Positions 22,485 through 25,466 of a stretch of 25,466 nt of DNA are shown here, piece by piece. The notes beneath the pieces were generated by a model, which was not told the origin of the DNA, ran no database searches, and saw nothing but the letters and a program-made list of their open reading frames with translations. Positions within the stretch are counted from its first letter, which is position 1; the number at the start of each line of letters is the position of its first letter. The position numbers were made by a program, and so were the translations under genes. Source of the stretch: Pigoraptor vietnamica (lineage: Eukaryota > Opisthokonta > Filasterea); NCBI GenBank assembly GCA_943704525.1, contig CALSCQ010000207.1, forward strand, positions 1 to 25,466, written 5' to 3'.

Positions 22485-25255
22485 TCAGACGGGCGGGTGC
22501 GCGTCCTTTTCGCCGCCGACAGCCATCATCTCGAGGTATGTTGATGTGTCTTTCTCGTCGGCAGTTTCCCTCGCGTCGACGACGTTGTCGTAGAGGGACA
22601 CGGCGATTGTCGCTACGGAAGCGCTGCCCTCATTAAGATAGTCCCCCACAATTCGCGACTCGTCCGCTTGCGCAAGGGGCTCCACCTTCGCGGCCATGTA
22701 CTTGACGTCCGCCGTACTGTCCTTGACGACCGACCCCGGCCTTCCCCTCTCGCCGAGGATGCGTCGCACGCGAATTATGAGCTGGGCAAACGTCGGCCGT
22801 GTCTCGGCGTGCTTTCGCCAGCACATCTCCATGACCGCATACGCCTCCGGCGGGCACTGGTCCGGCGCCGCCATCCGCTTGTCGGCACGCAAGAAGTCGG
22901 CGACGGCGTAGTTGTCGATGCCGGGGTACGGCTTGCACCCGCGCGAATATATCTCCCACATGGTCACGCCGTACGCCCACACGTCCGACGCGCTCGTGTA
23001 CTTGCGCTCGTGGAGGCTCTCCGGCGCCATCCACTTGATCGGGAGCTTGCCCCGCGTCTTGGCCTTGTAGTAGTCGCCGCTCGCAGACGTGTCACGTGAG
23101 AGCCCAAAGTCGGCGACCTTCACCGTGACGTTGCCGCGCGGGGAGAGGTTCCAAGCCGCTTCCTCTGCACTTGGGGCGCGCGGTCCCGCGACGACCATGC
23201 AGTTGCGCGCGGCGAGATCTCGGTGGACGATGCCGTGGTTCGAGAGGTGGTCCATGCCCCGCGCGACGTCGACGCAGAAGCACGCAAAGTCCGGCAGCGT
23301 GAACGACTGCTTGGCCACGAGGAGATAGTGGCGCAGGTCGCCGTGCTCGGCGAACTCGAGGACGACGCAGTTGGGCTCGCCCGTCGTGCACACGCCCAGC
23401 AGGCCGATCACGTGCGCGTGGGACGGCACGCAGCGCATCAGGTCAATTTCGGCCATGAACGCACTCCGCGCCGTCCGAATTTCGTCCGCAGAGTGCGACG
23501 GCAGCACCTTGAACGTCTTGACAGCCGCGACGACCGTCGCCGCCCCCTCCGAAAGTACGACGTCCCCGCAGTACACTTCGCCAAACTCCCCTTCGCCCAG
23601 CTTGTCGCGCAGCCTGATGCGAGAGCTCGGCAGCTCAAGCGCCACAATTTCCGGGCGGCGCGTCACCGCGTCGATGAACTCCATCTCACTGCGGGCCATT
23701 GCCTCGTGCTTCAGGCGGTCCTTCCGCCTGCGCCACCACAACACACCCAAGAAAAGAGCCGCGATGCACGAGACGCCGACCAATGTACCGGCCACCGGGC
23801 CCGTCGTCGACGTGGCAGTGGACCGCTGTGACGCGGCAACGTACGCGTCGTCGTCGAGAATCGTGAGCACGAGTTGTCGCTTCGACGGCGACATCGATGC
23901 CGCTGTTGACGCCGATATGTTGAAGAGGACGGAACGGTCCGGGTTGACGGACGCGTCGTTGGCGATGGACACGATCACCGACTTGTTGGAACGGTCGCCG
24001 TGTTCCCAGACGACCAGCGTCCGCGTGAAGCGAGCAAACGGCTCGTCCGACGTATCGTTCAAAAAGGGCGCCTCGACCATTGCCGTCGCGCGGCCGCTCA
24101 CGTGAAGTCCCGTGCGCTCGAGGATGAGGTAGACGATGCCGGCATTCTCGAACACGGACACTCCGCCGTCCACGAAACCGACAGTGCCTGCGGAGCGCGC
24201 CAGGGTTATTGAGACGAGGGGAGAGGTTTCACGACACCCGCACGAACGAAGTGGTGACGACTTGCTGTCTGGACAGCCGCATTGCACCACCCACCGGCGT
24301 CGCCGTCGTCCTGGATGGTGACGTTGCACACGTACGCCGTCCCGGACACGTTCGTCCGCATCGCCAGCGCAAACCACTTGCCATCGTCGTACACAGCGTT
24401 GTCGAACAGTCGCACGCTCAGCATCCTCGTTGCCTGCTCATGCGGAGCCCACGTCAGCGCCTGCGCAGCAAACGTGTAATCGACCCCTTCCCTCGCCGTC
24501 CCAATCGTCGTGAGCACCTCGACAGTCACGTGCACGGCGGCGTCAATCGGCAGGTCTCGCTGCAGCAGCCGGTACACTGCGATCTGCTCCGTGCCCGACG
24601 CCTCTTTGAATTTCACATTGCGCTCAAAGAACTGCGCTCCGATCGGCGCTTCGTCGACGACGATGGCAGCACACGACTCGCCCGTCACGAGGCGCTTGAT
24701 GCGGTACTTGTCGAGTTCGACGTACTTTGTCGGGTCGCGCCACGCAAAGTAGAGCGTGTAGCCGAACGCGAAGGCCTCGCCCTCGAGCGTCACCGCGGAC
24801 GTGGCATAGGACGAGGCGTAGATGTTCGAGACGAATTTGTCCGAGAGATCACCGTGCACCTGCAGCGGCAGTTGCTGCAATGGCGCGATGAAAAGGGGCT
24901 TGACGTCAGTATGGGGACAGAGTAACCAAACGATTAATAACCACACGGAAATGTGGCATCAACGTGCAGACTAGTCACGGGTGTGTCAGTACACATTGCA
25001 ATGCAGCTGCCTTTGTGTTTGTGCGTCCGTTCGAGTGGCCATGTGCGGCACTGACTCTGACTCACCGCGAAGAGCATGAGGTTGTAGCCCCAGTAGTACA
25101 CCTTGCCGTCCCTCGACAGCGCGCTTGCGTGGTAGAACCCGCACGCGACGGAAACGATCTCGACCCCCTCCAGCGAGGCCACTCTAATCGGTTGGTACGA
25201 CTGGTGCTGGTAGATCTTGTTGAGGGCCACGACGCCCAGCTGCCCGCGGCTGTTG
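22485..25255 (-). CDS. Receptor tyrosine kinase with RCC1-like and Calx-beta ectodomain (RTK2; 5' end outside the window)
   Basis: Exons 25255-25066, 24874-24295 and 24187-22485 join in phases 0 and 1 and give 823 residues to TGA. Residues 1-63 contain an RCC1-type repeat (VSVACGFYHASALSRDGKVY then YWGYN). A second, weaker one follows (VSNIYASSYATSAVTLEG then EAFAFGY). Two Calx-beta-like domains come next, ending in VTIQDDGD and VLTILDDD. A membrane span (AGTLVGVSCIAALFLGVLWW) leads to RRRK and the kinase. The kinase has [56 protein letters not shown] and IKWMAPESL, all expected of an active enzyme. The tail has YDNV (Y789, a Grb2-type YxN site) and YLEM (Y807). The start of exon 24874 could instead be 24898 or 24859, both in phase; 24874 has the best pyrimidine tract. 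More RCC1 repeats probably lie upstream. Confidence 0.9.
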
Positions 25256-25358
25256 CTGTGAACGAAAGGGATGGAGAGACAGAGTATGGGTTTAACAGAG
25301 CCCGCCTTCACCTTCAGGCATACTCTCGCAGGTTAGAGTGTAGTAATGGGCGCGGGGA

Positions 25359-25398
<40 letters not shown>

Positions 25399-25466
25399 CG
25401 TGAGTGTGTATGTGTGCGTGCGTGTGGATATGTGTGCGTGCGTGTGGATATGTGTGTGTACGTGTG
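25256..25466 (-). other. Intron of RTK2 running off the window
   Basis: The acceptor CGTTCACAG lies just before exon 25255, so the sequence to the right is intron. It contains a GT tract (about 25362-25395) and GTGTGGATATGTGTGCGTGC-type repeats to the end. The upstream exon and donor are not in view. Confidence 0.75.

Overview
This is eukaryotic nuclear DNA, GC-rich, with intron-containing genes of mostly short GT-AG introns stuffed with GT/CA microsatellites. Two receptor tyrosine kinases (RTKs) with ectodomains of EGF, FN3, RCC1 and Calx-beta type, a claudin/PMP22-like tetraspan protein, a WIPI/Atg18 autophagy protein and a VIT-type metal transporter together point to a unicellular relative of animals (choanoflagellate- or filasterean-like holozoan). 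The exact lineage cannot be fixed from sequence reading alone.

Layout, left to right. 231-6653 (+): a large RTK, its 5' end not resolved, with a Delta/Jagged-like N-terminus, about 17 EGF modules, FN3-like domains, a membrane span and a tyrosine kinase. 6944-8616 (-): a 408-residue single-span membrane protein of no recognised family. 8617-10369: a repeat-rich gap with a CA tract, a three-copy 47-bp repeat and a GC-rich mosaic repeat. 10370-11379 (-): a hypothetical gene of two or three exons. 11380-12670: low-complexity DNA ending in a 75-bp tandem duplication. 12671-13794 (+): an F-box/Sel1-repeat gene with a frame break. 13795-14790: intergenic DNA with an AT-rich island and clustered TTCAGTT motifs. 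14791-16354 (+): the tetraspan gene. 16609-18278 (-): the VIT family transporter. 19238-22211 (+): a complete ten-exon WIPI/WDR45-like gene containing one GC-AG intron. 22485-25255 and beyond (-): a second RTK with RCC1-like and Calx-beta ectodomain repeats, its 5' end outside the window.

Five genes were rebuilt exon by exon. In every one the reading-frame phases match across all junctions and the total is a whole number of codons. This is the main support for the models: RTK1 1567 residues as far as seen, 408-residue protein, tetraspan 351, VIT 275, WIPI 343, and RTK2 823 residues as far as seen.

The most unusual biology is the RTK pair. The two kinases share a juxtamembrane block, an unusually long segment between HRDLAARN and DFG, and a C-terminal YxxM motif whose tyrosine is residue 17 from the end in both. 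Their ectodomains are entirely different. This looks like one signalling cassette recombined with different sensor ectodomains. The other genes have separate predicted roles (autophagy, metal storage, ubiquitin ligation, membrane organisation), and I see no operon-like link among them.
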